This document shows, piece after piece, positions 51,272 to 59,849 of a DNA stretch of 64,000 nucleotides. Location: the NCBI GenBank assembly GCA_017438745.1, contig JAFRUS010000039.1:1-64000 (forward strand), in the 5' to 3' direction. The DNA is from Oscillospiraceae bacterium. GTDB taxonomy: Bacteria > Bacillota > Clostridia > Oscillospirales > Ruminococcaceae. The position numbers and the translations under genes were made by a program. The notes beneath the pieces were generated by a model that did not search any database, was not told the origin of the DNA, and worked only from the letters and a program-made list of their open reading frames with translations. The stretch's first letter is position 1. Every line of letters begins with the position of its first letter.

Positions 51272-52648
51272 ATGGAATATCGTATAGAACATGATTCTAT
51301 GGGTGAAATGAAAGTTCCTGCAGACCGTCTCTGGGCAGCTCAGACACAGAGAAGCCACGAGAACTTTGAGATCGGTGTTGACATCGAAACAATGCCAAGA
51401 GAGATCACACACGCTTTTGGTATCCTCAAGAAGGCTGCAGCTCTTGCCAACCACGAATTAAAGAGCGAAAAGATGACAGACGAAAAGCTCGCTGCCATCA
51501 CACAGGCATGTGACGAAGTTATTTCAGGTTCACTCAATGACCACTTCCCGCTCGTTGTATGGCAGACAGGTTCAGGCACACAGTCAAACATGAATACAAA
51601 CGAAGTTATTGCCAACCGCGCAAACCAGATCGCAGGCAAGAAACTCGTTCATCCTAACGACGACATCAACATGAGCCAGTCATCAAACGACACATTCCCG
51701 ACAGCTATGCACATCTCAGCAGTTATCGCTATCGAAGACAAGCTCATTCCAGCGATCGAAACACTCATAGCTACATTCAAAAAGCTCGAAGCTGAAAACG
51801 AAGGCATCGTTAAGTCAGGACGTACACACCTCCAGGACGCAACACCTATCAAGTTCAGCCAGGAGATCAGCGGATGGCGTTCAAGCCTCGAAAGAGATGT
51901 CGAGCTTCTTAAAATGTCAGTAAAACCTCTCTCAGAGCTTGCACTCGGCGGCACAGCAGTTGGTACAGGTCTTAACGCTCCTAAGGGATTCGATACACTC
52001 GTTGCAGCAAAGGTTTCAGAACTCACAGGCAAGTCTTTCTCAACAGCGCCTAACAAATTCCATTCACTTACTTCAAAGGACGAATTCGTATTCGCACACG
52101 GTGCTATCAAGGCAGCAGCATGCGACATGATGAAGATCGCAAACGACGTAAGATGGCTCGCTTCAGGTCCTCGTGACGGTCTTGGTGAGATCCACATCCC
52201 TGAAAACGAACCTGGTTCATCCATCATGCCGGGCAAGGTAAACCCTACACAGTGCGAAGCTGTTACAATGGTAGCAGTTCAGGTAATGGGCAACGATACA
52301 GCTGTTACAGTTGCTGCTTCACAGGGTAACTTCGAACTCAACGTATTCATGCCTGTAGCTGCATACAACTTCCTTCAGTCTGCACGTCTTCTTGCTGAAG
52401 CTATTCTTTCATTCAACAAGAACTGCGCAGTAGGCATCACAGCAAACAAGGAAAAGATGCACTACAATCTTCACAACTCACTCATGCTCGTTACAGCTCT
52501 CAACCCGTACATCGGATACGAGAATGCTGCAAAGACAGCTAAAAAAGCTTACAAGGATAATATTTCTCTCAAAGAAGCCTGCATAGAACTCGGCTTCCTT
52601 ACAGAGGAAAAATTTGATGAGGTATTCCATCCTGAACAGATGGTCTGA
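51272..52648 (+). CDS. fumC: Fumarate hydratase class II
   Basis: The signature GSSIMPGKVNPTQCE near residue 315 and the active-site segments SGSGT-type (TGSGTQSNMNTNEV) and GRTHLQDATP identify class II fumarase, a homotetramer without iron-sulfur cluster. In this operon it should run from malate to fumarate. At 458 residues it is full length. AAGGAG lies 8 nt upstream. Class II rather than the oxygen-sensitive class I enzyme is notable but not unusual. Aspartate ammonia-lyase is a homologous alternative, but operon context favours fumarase. Confidence 0.93.
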   Translation: MEYRIEHDSMGEMKVPADRLWAAQTQRSHENFEIGVDIETMPREITHAFGILKKAAALANHELKSEKMTDEKLAAITQACDEVISGSLNDHFPLVVWQTGSGTQSNMNTNEVIANRANQIAGKKLVHPNDDINMSQSSNDTFPTAMHISAVIAIEDKLIPAIETLIATFKKLEAENEGIVKSGRTHLQDATPIKFSQEISGWRSSLERDVELLKMSVKPLSELALGGTAVGTGLNAPKGFDTLVAAKVSELTGKSFSTAPNKFHSLTSKDEFVFAHGAIKAAACDMMKIANDVRWLASGPRDGLGEIHIPENEPGSSIMPGKVNPTQCEAVTMVAVQVMGNDTAVTVAASQGNFELNVFMPVAAYNFLQSARLLAEAILSFNKNCAVGITANKEKMHYNLHNSLMLVTALNPYIGYENAAKTAKKAYKDNISLKEACIELGFLTEEKFDEVFHPEQMV

Positions 52649-52673
52649 TCCTTACAAGTATTGGAGGTAAACA

Positions 52674-53480
52674 ATGAAAGTCAGTTATTTCCCTGGCTGT
52701 ACACTCCGTACAAAGGCAAAAGATCTTGATTTCTATGCTCGTAAATGCGCCGAGATCCTCGGCGTTGAGCTCTGTGAGATCGAGAACTGGCAGTGCTGCG
52801 GTGCTGCTTTCGTTTCCGCTAAGGACGAAGTAGCTTCAAAGCTCTCAAGTGTCCGCGCTCTTGCTGCTGCAAGAGACGCAGAACAGCCACTTGTTACGGT
52901 ATGTTCAGCATGTCACAACGTTATCAAGCAGACTAACCATGCAATGCAGACAGATGCTGAGTTTGCTGCCAAGGCAAATCTCTACATGTCACAGGACAAG
53001 GAACCGACAGAAGCTTACAACGGTGAAACAACAGTTTATCACTATCTTGAACTTCTCCGTGACGTAGTTGGTTTCGACAAGCTCAAGGAAGCAGTAAAGA
53101 ATCCTCTTACAGGTAAGAAGATCGCTGCTTACTACGGATGCATGCTTCTCCGTCCTGGCAAGGTACTCGGCTTCGATGATCCGGAAAACCCAACAATTAT
53201 CGAAAACTTCATCAGAGCACTCGGTGCTGAACCAGTTATCTATTCATACAGAAATGAATGCTGCGGAAGCTACGCTGTACTCGAAGATGCAGAAGCTGCA
53301 AAGAAGAAGAGCAACAAGGTTTCAGAAAATGCTGCAGACAACGGCGCAGAAATGATCGTTACTGCCTGTCCACTCTGTAAGTACAACCTTGAAAAGAGCG
53401 GCAGCTCAATCCCTGTTGTTTACTTTACTGAACTTCTTGCCACTGCACTCGGCGTAAAGGAGGATACAGATGCTGAATAA
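52674..53480 (+). CDS. hdrB: HdrB-like subunit with two CCG domains
   Basis: The start SYFPGCTLRTKAKD and the paired CCG motifs (NWQCCGAAF with VCSACHN, then NECCGSYAV with TACPLCKYNL) match heterodisulfide reductase subunit B, which carries a special [4Fe-4S] cluster for disulfide cleavage. The organism is unlikely to use coenzymes M and B, so a different disulfide or a direct electron acceptor is implied. GGAGG lies 6 nt upstream. The gene overlaps hdrC by 11 nt. Methanogen thiol:fumarate reductase TfrB fuses an FrdB part to an HdrB-like part; here the two are separate genes in one operon. Confidence 0.9.
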   Translation: MKVSYFPGCTLRTKAKDLDFYARKCAEILGVELCEIENWQCCGAAFVSAKDEVASKLSSVRALAAARDAEQPLVTVCSACHNVIKQTNHAMQTDAEFAAKANLYMSQDKEPTEAYNGETTVYHYLELLRDVVGFDKLKEAVKNPLTGKKIAAYYGCMLLRPGKVLGFDDPENPTIIENFIRALGAEPVIYSYRNECCGSYAVLEDAEAAKKKSNKVSENAADNGAEMIVTACPLCKYNLEKSGSSIPVVYFTELLATALGVKEDTDAE

Positions 53481-53862
53481 GACAGAACGTCAGAAGGAAC
53501 AGATCCTTCGTTCAAGCGGTGTTAATCCGCTCAAATGCATGCGCTGCGGCAAATGCTCAGGTACATGTCCTTCATACGATGAAATGGAATATCATCCGCA
53601 TCAGTTCGTATACATGGTTGAAACAGGCGACATCGAAACTCTCATGAAGTCTGATTCAATTTACAAGTGTCTTTCATGTTTCGCATGTGTTGACAGATGT
53701 CCGAGAGGCGTTGAACCTGCAAAGCTTGTTGAAGCAGTAAGACTCATGGCTATCCGTCAGAAGGATGCCAACCACCTCACTCCAAATGACATTCCGGCAC
53801 TCCTCGATGATGAAACTCCACAGCAGCTTCTCATGAGTGCTATGAGAAAATATTCTAAGTAA
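53470..53862 (+). CDS. hdrC: HdrC-like iron-sulfur subunit
   Basis: The 130-residue protein has two [4Fe-4S] motifs, CMRCGKCSGTCP and CLSCFACVDRCP, in the HdrC pattern. It should pass electrons between HdrA and HdrB. AAGGAGG is placed 6 nt before the ATG, inside the end of hdrB, so translation is coupled. No other domain is present. Confidence 0.92.
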   Translation: MLNKTERQKEQILRSSGVNPLKCMRCGKCSGTCPSYDEMEYHPHQFVYMVETGDIETLMKSDSIYKCLSCFACVDRCPRGVEPAKLVEAVRLMAIRQKDANHLTPNDIPALLDDETPQQLLMSAMRKYSK

Positions 53863-53882
53863 GAAAGGAGAACAATTATCCC

Positions 53883-55877
53883 ATGCAGAGAATCGGAGTA
53901 TTTGTCTGTCACTGCGGTACAAACATTGCCGCAACGGTAGACGTTAAAGCAGTAGCTGAAGCACTGAAGAGCGAACCGGGTGTTGTTTTCTCCACAGACT
54001 ATCAGTACATGTGTTCACAGGCAGGTCAGGATATCATCAAGAATGCCATCGCTGAACACAAGCTTACAGGTATAGTAGTTTGTTCATGTTCACCTCGTAT
54101 GCATGAGAATACATTCCGTAAGACAGCAGCTGCTGCAGGACTTAACTCATACATGGTCGAGATTGCAAACATCCGTGAACAGTGTTCATGGGTACACAAG
54201 GATATGCCTACAGGTACAGAAAAGGCTATCATCCTCGGTAAGGCAGCTGTTGCAAAGGTAAGCCTCAACGCTCCTCTTACACCTGGCGAAAGCCCTGTTA
54301 CAAAGCGTGCCCTCGTTATCGGCGGCGGTATCGCAGGTATCCAGACTGCTCTCGACATCGCAGATGCAGGCTTCCCTGTTGACATCGTTGAAACAAAGCC
54401 AACAATCGGCGGTAAGATGGCTCAGCTCGACAAGACATTCCCTACACTCGACTGTGCAGCTTGTATCCTCACTCCTAAGATGGTTGAAGTTGCCCAGAAC
54501 GAAAATATCAGAATCTTCTCATACAGCGAAGTAACGGATATCAAGGGCTTCGTTGGTAACTTCGACGTTACTATCAAGAGACGTGCACGTTACGTTAAGG
54601 AAGACCTATGTACAGGATGCGGCGCATGTACAGAAAAATGTCCTCAGAAGAAGGTTCCTAACGAGTTCAACCTCGGAATGGACAACCGCCGCGCAATCTA
54701 CATTCCGTTTGCTCAGGCAGTTCCTAAGGTAGCAACTATCGACCCGAACTACTGCACAATGCTCAAGACAGGCAAGTGCGGTGTATGTTCAAAGGTTTGT
54801 ACAGCAGGCGCTATCGACTATCAGGCAAAGGACGAATTTGTTGAAGAAAAATACGGTGCTATCGTAGCAGCTACAGGCTTCAACCCAATCTCAATGGATA
54901 AGTTCGATGAATTTGCTTACTCACAGTCACCTGACGTAGTAACATCACTCGAATTCGAAAGACTTATGAACGCAGCCGGTCCTACAGCCGGTACTCTCCT
55001 CCGTCCTTCAGACCACGAACATCCGCACACAATCGTATTCGTACAGTGCGTAGGTTCAAGATGTTCTTCATGTGCTGAAAAAGGCAAGGAATACTGCTCA
55101 AAGATCTGCTGTATGTACACAGCTAAACACGCAATGCTTACCCGCGACAAGTATCCTGATACTGACGTTTATGTATTCTACATCGACGTTCGTACACCTG
55201 GTAAGGCGTTCGACGAGTTCTATCGTCGTGCCGTTGAAGACTACGGTGTTCACTACATCAAGGGTATGGTCGGCAAGGTAGTTCCTGAAGGCAAGAAACT
55301 CAAGGTTCAGGCTTCAGACCTCCTCGCAAACAAGCAGCTCCACATAGACGCAGACCTCGTAGTTCTCGCTGCTGCGATCGAACCTGACAAGTCTGCACGT
55401 CCTCTCGCTACAATGCTCACAGCAAGTATGGATACAAACGACTTCTTCACAGAAGCTCATCCGAAGCTCCGTCCTGTAGAAAGCCCGACAGCCGGCGTAT
55501 TCCTCTCAGGTACATGCCAGGGCCCTAAGGACATTCCGGAAACAGTATCTCAGGCTGGTGCAGCCGCTTCAAAGGTAATCGGTCTCCTTTCAAAGGACAA
55601 GCTCACCGGTAACCCATGTGTTGCTCACTCAGATGAAAACATGTGTAACGGCTGTTCAACATGTGCAAACGTTTGCCCTTACGGTGCTATCACATATCAG
55701 GACAAGGAATTCAGAATGCCGGACAGAACAACAAAGATGCGTCGTATCGCTGTTGTCAACGAAGCTGTTTGTCAGGGCTGCGGCTGCTGTACAGTTGCTT
55801 GTATGTCAGGCGCTATGGATCTTAAGGGCTTCATGAATAAACAGATCATGGCGGAGGTAGACGCAATATGCAAGTAA
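53883..55877 (+). CDS. hdrA: HdrA-like flavoprotein, candidate electron-bifurcating subunit
   Basis: Residues about 1-140 form the N-terminal domain with conserved Cys (VCHCGTNIA). An FAD-binding domain begins with VIGGGIAGIQTALDIADAG near 145. Iron-sulfur motifs include CTGCGACTEKCP in an insert and two ferredoxin-type clusters at the C-terminus (CNGCSTCANVCP and CQGCGCCTVACM). In methanogens and in Flx-Hdr systems the HdrA flavin splits electron pairs between ferredoxin and a higher-potential acceptor. The length of 664 residues matches the single-FAD form. The next gene overlaps by 10 nt. Confidence 0.92.
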   Translation: MQRIGVFVCHCGTNIAATVDVKAVAEALKSEPGVVFSTDYQYMCSQAGQDIIKNAIAEHKLTGIVVCSCSPRMHENTFRKTAAAAGLNSYMVEIANIREQCSWVHKDMPTGTEKAIILGKAAVAKVSLNAPLTPGESPVTKRALVIGGGIAGIQTALDIADAGFPVDIVETKPTIGGKMAQLDKTFPTLDCAACILTPKMVEVAQNENIRIFSYSEVTDIKGFVGNFDVTIKRRARYVKEDLCTGCGACTEKCPQKKVPNEFNLGMDNRRAIYIPFAQAVPKVATIDPNYCTMLKTGKCGVCSKVCTAGAIDYQAKDEFVEEKYGAIVAATGFNPISMDKFDEFAYSQSPDVVTSLEFERLMNAAGPTAGTLLRPSDHEHPHTIVFVQCVGSRCSSCAEKGKEYCSKICCMYTAKHAMLTRDKYPDTDVYVFYIDVRTPGKAFDEFYRRAVEDYGVHYIKGMVGKVVPEGKKLKVQASDLLANKQLHIDADLVVLAAAIEPDKSARPLATMLTASMDTNDFFTEAHPKLRPVESPTAGVFLSGTCQGPKDIPETVSQAGAAASKVIGLLSKDKLTGNPCVAHSDENMCNGCSTCANVCPYGAITYQDKEFRMPDRTTKMRRIAVVNEAVCQGCGCCTVACMSGAMDLKGFMNKQIMAEVDAICK

Positions 55878-56302
55878 ACGAATTTAAGCCGCTTATCGTG
55901 GCATTCTGCTGCAACTGGTGTTCATACGCAGGTGCTGACCTTGCAGGTAACAACAGACTCAACTATCCGGCAGAAGTTAAGATCGTACGTGTTCCATGCT
56001 CATGCAGAGTAAATCCTATGTTCATTCTCCGTGCTTTCCAGAAGGGCGCTGACGGTGTAATCCTCTGCGGATGTCATCCGGGAGACTGTCACTATACATC
56101 AGGTAACTATTATACACGCCGTCGTATGGCTCTCCTTTTCTCAATGCTCGATTACCTCGGCATCGAAAAGGAACGTACACGTGTTGAATGGGTATCAGCA
56201 GCTGAAGGTGCAAAGTTCGCTGCTACAATGAATGATTTCGTTGAGAAGGTTATCTCACTCGGCGAAAACAAGAGACTGGAGGATCTGCGATGCAAGAAAT
56301 AA
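55868..56302 (+). CDS. flxD: MvhD/FlxD-like [2Fe-2S] electron-transfer subunit
   Basis: The 144-residue protein has the MvhD-family Cys set (FCCNWCSYAGADLAG, PCSCRVNPMFIL, ILCGCHPGDCHY). MvhD links an electron donor (hydrogenase or FlxABC) to HdrA. There is no hydrogenase gene here, which favours an NADH donor. It overlaps hdrA by 10 nt and the next gene by 13 nt, so the subunits are translationally coupled. Confidence 0.9.
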   Translation: MQVNEFKPLIVAFCCNWCSYAGADLAGNNRLNYPAEVKIVRVPCSCRVNPMFILRAFQKGADGVILCGCHPGDCHYTSGNYYTRRRMALLFSMLDYLGIEKERTRVEWVSAAEGAKFAATMNDFVEKVISLGENKRLEDLRCKK

Positions 56303-57282
56303 AACGCGAAGACCTCATAGCAAAGGCAGCCCAGTTACTTGCTGACGGTACTGTTGACCGTGTTATCGGCTGGAAAAAGGGTGAATTTGATTATGACGTA
56401 ACACCTGCAGTATTCACAACAAAGGAAGAACTCGAAAACGAATTCGTATGGAATGATTTCTGCGGTGCAAACTTCTCAAAATACATCAAAAAGGAAGCTG
56501 AAAAGAGCGAAAGCAAGGTAATGGCATTCCTCAAGCCTTGTGACACATACAGCTTCAATCAGCTCCTTACAGAATATAAATTTGACCGTGAAAAGGTTTA
56601 TGTTGTCGGCGTTCCATGTAACGGTATGCTCGATGACAGCAAAATAAAGGAAAGCGCAAGCGGTATTTCTTCAGTAACTGAAGAAAACGGCAAGGTTGTT
56701 GTAGATACACTCTACGACGGAAAGATCACACTCGAAAGAGCTGACGTACTTGCTGAACGCTGCGCAAACTGCAAGTCAAAGAAGCACGCTGCATACGACG
56801 AACTCCTCGGCACAGAAGGCGAAGTTCTCGACAGCAAGCGTTTCGATGAAGTTGAAAAGCTCGAAAAGATGACTCCGGATGAACGTTTTGCATTCTGGCA
56901 GAACGAACTTTCACGCTGCATCAGATGTAATGCATGCCGTAACATCTGTCCTGCATGTACATGTGAAAAGTGTGTATTCGACAACCCTGCTTCAGGCGTT
57001 GAAAACAAGGCTATCTCAGATTCATTCGAAGAAAAGATGTTCCACATCATCCGTGCATTCCACGTAGTGGGCAGATGTACAGACTGCGGCGAATGTTCAA
57101 GAGTATGTCCTCAGAACATCCCACTCCACCTCCTCAACCGTAAGTTCATCAAGGACATCAACGGTTTCTACGGTGAATACCAGGCAGGTGCTGAAGTTGG
57201 CAGCCGTGCTCCTATCGTTGACTACACAAAGGAAGACCTTGAGCCTTCAGAAGCAGTAGAAAGAGGTGAAGAGAATGCGTAA
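56290..57282 (+). CDS. flxC: FlxC-like iron-sulfur subunit
   Basis: The N-terminal part (about 1-190) resembles the F420-reducing hydrogenase beta or FlxC-like fold, with AFLKPCDTYSFNQL, VGVPCNGML and a CANCKSKKH site. Two ferredoxin-type clusters follow (CIRCNACRNICPACTCEKC and CTDCGECSRVCP). It lies between flxD and the AsrA-like gene, as expected for a Flx-type NADH module. The letter C is assigned by position and is less certain than the family. GGAGG lies 7 nt upstream. Confidence 0.8.
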   Translation: MQEIKREDLIAKAAQLLADGTVDRVIGWKKGEFDYDVTPAVFTTKEELENEFVWNDFCGANFSKYIKKEAEKSESKVMAFLKPCDTYSFNQLLTEYKFDREKVYVVGVPCNGMLDDSKIKESASGISSVTEENGKVVVDTLYDGKITLERADVLAERCANCKSKKHAAYDELLGTEGEVLDSKRFDEVEKLEKMTPDERFAFWQNELSRCIRCNACRNICPACTCEKCVFDNPASGVENKAISDSFEEKMFHIIRAFHVVGRCTDCGECSRVCPQNIPLHLLNRKFIKDINGFYGEYQAGAEVGSRAPIVDYTKEDLEPSEAVERGEENA

Positions 57283-58294
57283 AATATCACTCGATAAATT
57301 AGATCAGCTTTTCGCTGAGATCTCTTCAAAGTCTGCTCTCTACATCCCTGTTGATACAGCTGCAGGCGCTAAGTTCGAGAAGTATGACGGCACAAAGAAA
57401 ATGTCTGACGCTCTCAACACAGTAAGAAGTGCAAAGGACTTCTTCTTCCCTCAGACTGAAAACCTTGTTGACTTCAAGGTTGAAGGAAAGACCATCGAAA
57501 TCAAGGAAACTGTAAAGGAAGACGAAGACTTCGTAGTATTCGGCGTTCGCGCATGTGACGTAAAGAGCTTCGAGATCCTCGACAGAGTATTCCTCGCAGA
57601 TCCTGTAGATAACTTCTACAAGAACAGACGTGACCACGGCATCATCGTTTCAATGGCCTGCACAAGACCTGCTGAAACATGCTTCTGCCAGACATTCGGA
57701 ATCGATGCTACTGCTCCTGCAGGCGACATCGAATGCCACAAGACAACTGATGCAGTTTACCTCGAAGCAAAGACAGACAAGGGCGCAAAGCTCCTCAAAA
57801 GCCTTAACGCTCTCACAGAAGACGCTGACGCTTCAGCAGTTGAAGCTCAGAAAGCTCAGACAAAGGAAGTATTTAAGAAGCTTCCTCTCGCCGGTCTCGA
57901 CGCTTCTGCATTCGGCGACGGCAAGACAAACGAATTCTTCAACGCTCCTGAGTGGAAGACTCTTTCAGAATCATGTCTCGGATGCGGTACATGTACATTC
58001 GTATGTCCGACATGCCAGTGCTACGACATCAAGGACTTCAACACAGGTCACGAAGTAAAGCGTTTCAGATGCTGGGACTCATGCATGTACTCAGACTTCA
58101 CAAGAATGGCTCACGGCAACCCGCGTCTTACACAGGTTGAACGTTTCCGCCAGAGATTCATGCACAAACTCGTTTACTATCCGACAAACAACGAAGGCAT
58201 TTTCGGATGCGTTGGCTGCGGCCGCTGCATGGCAAAGTGCCCGATCAACATGAATATAGTAAAGGTAATGAAGAAGTTAGGAGGTAACAAGTAA
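57275..58294 (+). CDS. flxB: FlxB/AsrA-like iron-sulfur subunit
   Basis: The N-terminal region (ALYIPVDTAAGAKFEKYDG, then VVFGVRACDVKSFEILDRVF) and the C-terminal clusters CLGCGTCTFVCPTCQCYD and CVGCGRCMAKCP are typical of the AsrA/HydB-like family that accompanies an AsrB-type flavoprotein. The ATG at 57275 with AGAGG 8 nt upstream is preferred to a GTG at 57266. It should relay electrons from the flavoprotein encoded next. Assignment as FlxB follows gene order. Confidence 0.82.
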   Translation: MRKISLDKLDQLFAEISSKSALYIPVDTAAGAKFEKYDGTKKMSDALNTVRSAKDFFFPQTENLVDFKVEGKTIEIKETVKEDEDFVVFGVRACDVKSFEILDRVFLADPVDNFYKNRRDHGIIVSMACTRPAETCFCQTFGIDATAPAGDIECHKTTDAVYLEAKTDKGAKLLKSLNALTEDADASAVEAQKAQTKEVFKKLPLAGLDASAFGDGKTNEFFNAPEWKTLSESCLGCGTCTFVCPTCQCYDIKDFNTGHEVKRFRCWDSCMYSDFTRMAHGNPRLTQVERFRQRFMHKLVYYPTNNEGIFGCVGCGRCMAKCPINMNIVKVMKKLGGNK

Positions 58295-59127
58295 TGTCTA
58301 TTATCAACGATTCACTTATCCCTGTAATCGGTGTTGTAACAGATATCAGAATAGATACTCCTGACGTTAAGACATTCCGTGTTGTTACACCAGACGGAAA
58401 GAAAGCTTTCGACCACAAGCCGGGCCAGTGCGCAATGCTCTCAATTCCTGGCGTAGGCGAAGCAATGTTCTCTATCACATCATCACCTACAAACACAGAA
58501 TTCATGGAATTCTCAATCAAGAAGTGCGGATGCCTCACACAGTGGCTCCACGCTATGGAAGTAGGCCAGCAGATCACTATCCGCGGACCTTACGGAAATG
58601 CATTCCCTGTTGACACTGAATTCGTTGGCAAGGATATGCTCTTCATCGCCGGCGGTATCGGCCTTGCACCTCTCCGTTCGGTTATCAACTACTGCCGTCA
58701 CTACCGTGACAAATACGGCAAGATCGACATCGTTTACGGTTCAAGAAGTATGGAAGACCTTGTTGACTACAAGGAAATCATCGATGAATGGGTAAAGGAT
58801 GACGGTATCGACGTACATCTCACAATCGACCGCGAACAGCCTGAATGGACAGGTCACGTAGGTTTCGTTCCTAACTACGTTAAGGAACTCGGCTTCGACA
58901 CAAACAAGACAGCCATCCTCTGCGGACCTCCGATCATGATCAAGTTCACACTTGCAGGTCTCCAGGAGATCGGCTTCGACAAGACTCAGGTATACACAAC
59001 AATGGAACTTCGTATGAAGTGCGGTATCGGCAAGTGCGGACGCTGCAACATTGGTTCAAAGTATGTCTGCAAGGACGGTCCTGTATTCAGATGCGATCAG
59101 GTTGACGAACTTCCTGATGAATATTAA
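58294..59127 (+). CDS. flxA: FlxA/AsrB-like NAD(P)H-binding flavoprotein
   Basis: This ferredoxin-reductase-fold protein has FAD-binding KPGQCAMLSIPGVGEAMFSI and the NAD(P)-binding glycine motif FIAGGIGLAPLRSVI, followed by a C-terminal [2Fe-2S] loop (MKCGIGKCGRCNIG) as in PyrK and AsrB. It is the likely NADH entry point of the complex. The stop of the preceding gene and this start share a base in TAATG. At 277 residues it is full length. Confidence 0.9.
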   Translation: MSIINDSLIPVIGVVTDIRIDTPDVKTFRVVTPDGKKAFDHKPGQCAMLSIPGVGEAMFSITSSPTNTEFMEFSIKKCGCLTQWLHAMEVGQQITIRGPYGNAFPVDTEFVGKDMLFIAGGIGLAPLRSVINYCRHYRDKYGKIDIVYGSRSMEDLVDYKEIIDEWVKDDGIDVHLTIDREQPEWTGHVGFVPNYVKELGFDTNKTAILCGPPIMIKFTLAGLQEIGFDKTQVYTTMELRMKCGIGKCGRCNIGSKYVCKDGPVFRCDQVDELPDEY

Positions 59128-59160
59128 TAATCAAAAGTAACCGAGAGGAGTTTAAATATT

Positions 59161-59835
59161 ATGGAAAACATGGTAAACATTTACCTGTTCGGCAAACAGT
59201 ATTCTGTTCCGGATCATCTCACAATCATGCGTGCTATGGAATATGCCGGCTACCAGCTCGTTCGCGGCTGCGGCTGCCGTAACGGTTTCTGCGGTGCATG
59301 TGCTACAATCTACCGTATCAAGGGTGATGCACAGCTCAGAACATGTCTCGCATGTCAGACAAAGGTTGAAGAAGGCATGTACGTTGCTACACTTCCTTTT
59401 TTCCCGCTCGTAAAGCAGGTTTACGACATTGAAAAGGTAAAGACTACTGAACAGGTAATGATGCAGCTTTACCCTGAAATATATGCATGTGTAGGATGTA
59501 ACGCATGTACAAAGAGCTGTACACAGTCACTCAACGTTATGCAGTACATCGCTTACGCTCAGAGAGGCGAATTCGAACTCTGCGCTGAAGAATCATTTGA
59601 CTGCGTAATGTGCGGCGTATGTTCATCACGCTGTCCTGCAGGTATCTCACATCCACAGGTAGCTATGCTTGCAAGAAGAATCAACGGTAAGTACCTCGCA
59701 CCAAAGAGCGAACACCTTGAAAACAGAGTTAAAGAGATCGAAAACGGCGACTTCAAGGAACTCCTTGAAAACCTCATGGGCAAGCCTGTAGAAGAACTCA
59801 AGGAACTCTACAACAACAGAGAAATCGAAAAGTAA
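59161..59835 (+). CDS. frdB: Fumarate reductase iron-sulfur subunit (TfrB/FrdB-like)
   Basis: The N-terminal [2Fe-2S] ferredoxin domain shows GCGCRNGFCGACATIY and RTCLACQ. The C-terminal part has two cluster motifs, CVGCNACTKSCTQSLN and CVMCGVCSSRCPAGI, in place of the usual [3Fe-4S]/[4Fe-4S] set of membrane FrdB. At 224 residues it is compact and has no membrane anchor. It probably wires the Hdr/Flx clusters to the flavin subunit encoded next, 14 bp downstream. GAGGAG lies 10 nt upstream. Confidence 0.88.
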   Translation: MENMVNIYLFGKQYSVPDHLTIMRAMEYAGYQLVRGCGCRNGFCGACATIYRIKGDAQLRTCLACQTKVEEGMYVATLPFFPLVKQVYDIEKVKTTEQVMMQLYPEIYACVGCNACTKSCTQSLNVMQYIAYAQRGEFELCAEESFDCVMCGVCSSRCPAGISHPQVAMLARRINGKYLAPKSEHLENRVKEIENGDFKELLENLMGKPVEELKELYNNREIEK

Positions 59836-59849
59836 GGAGGCTACCACTA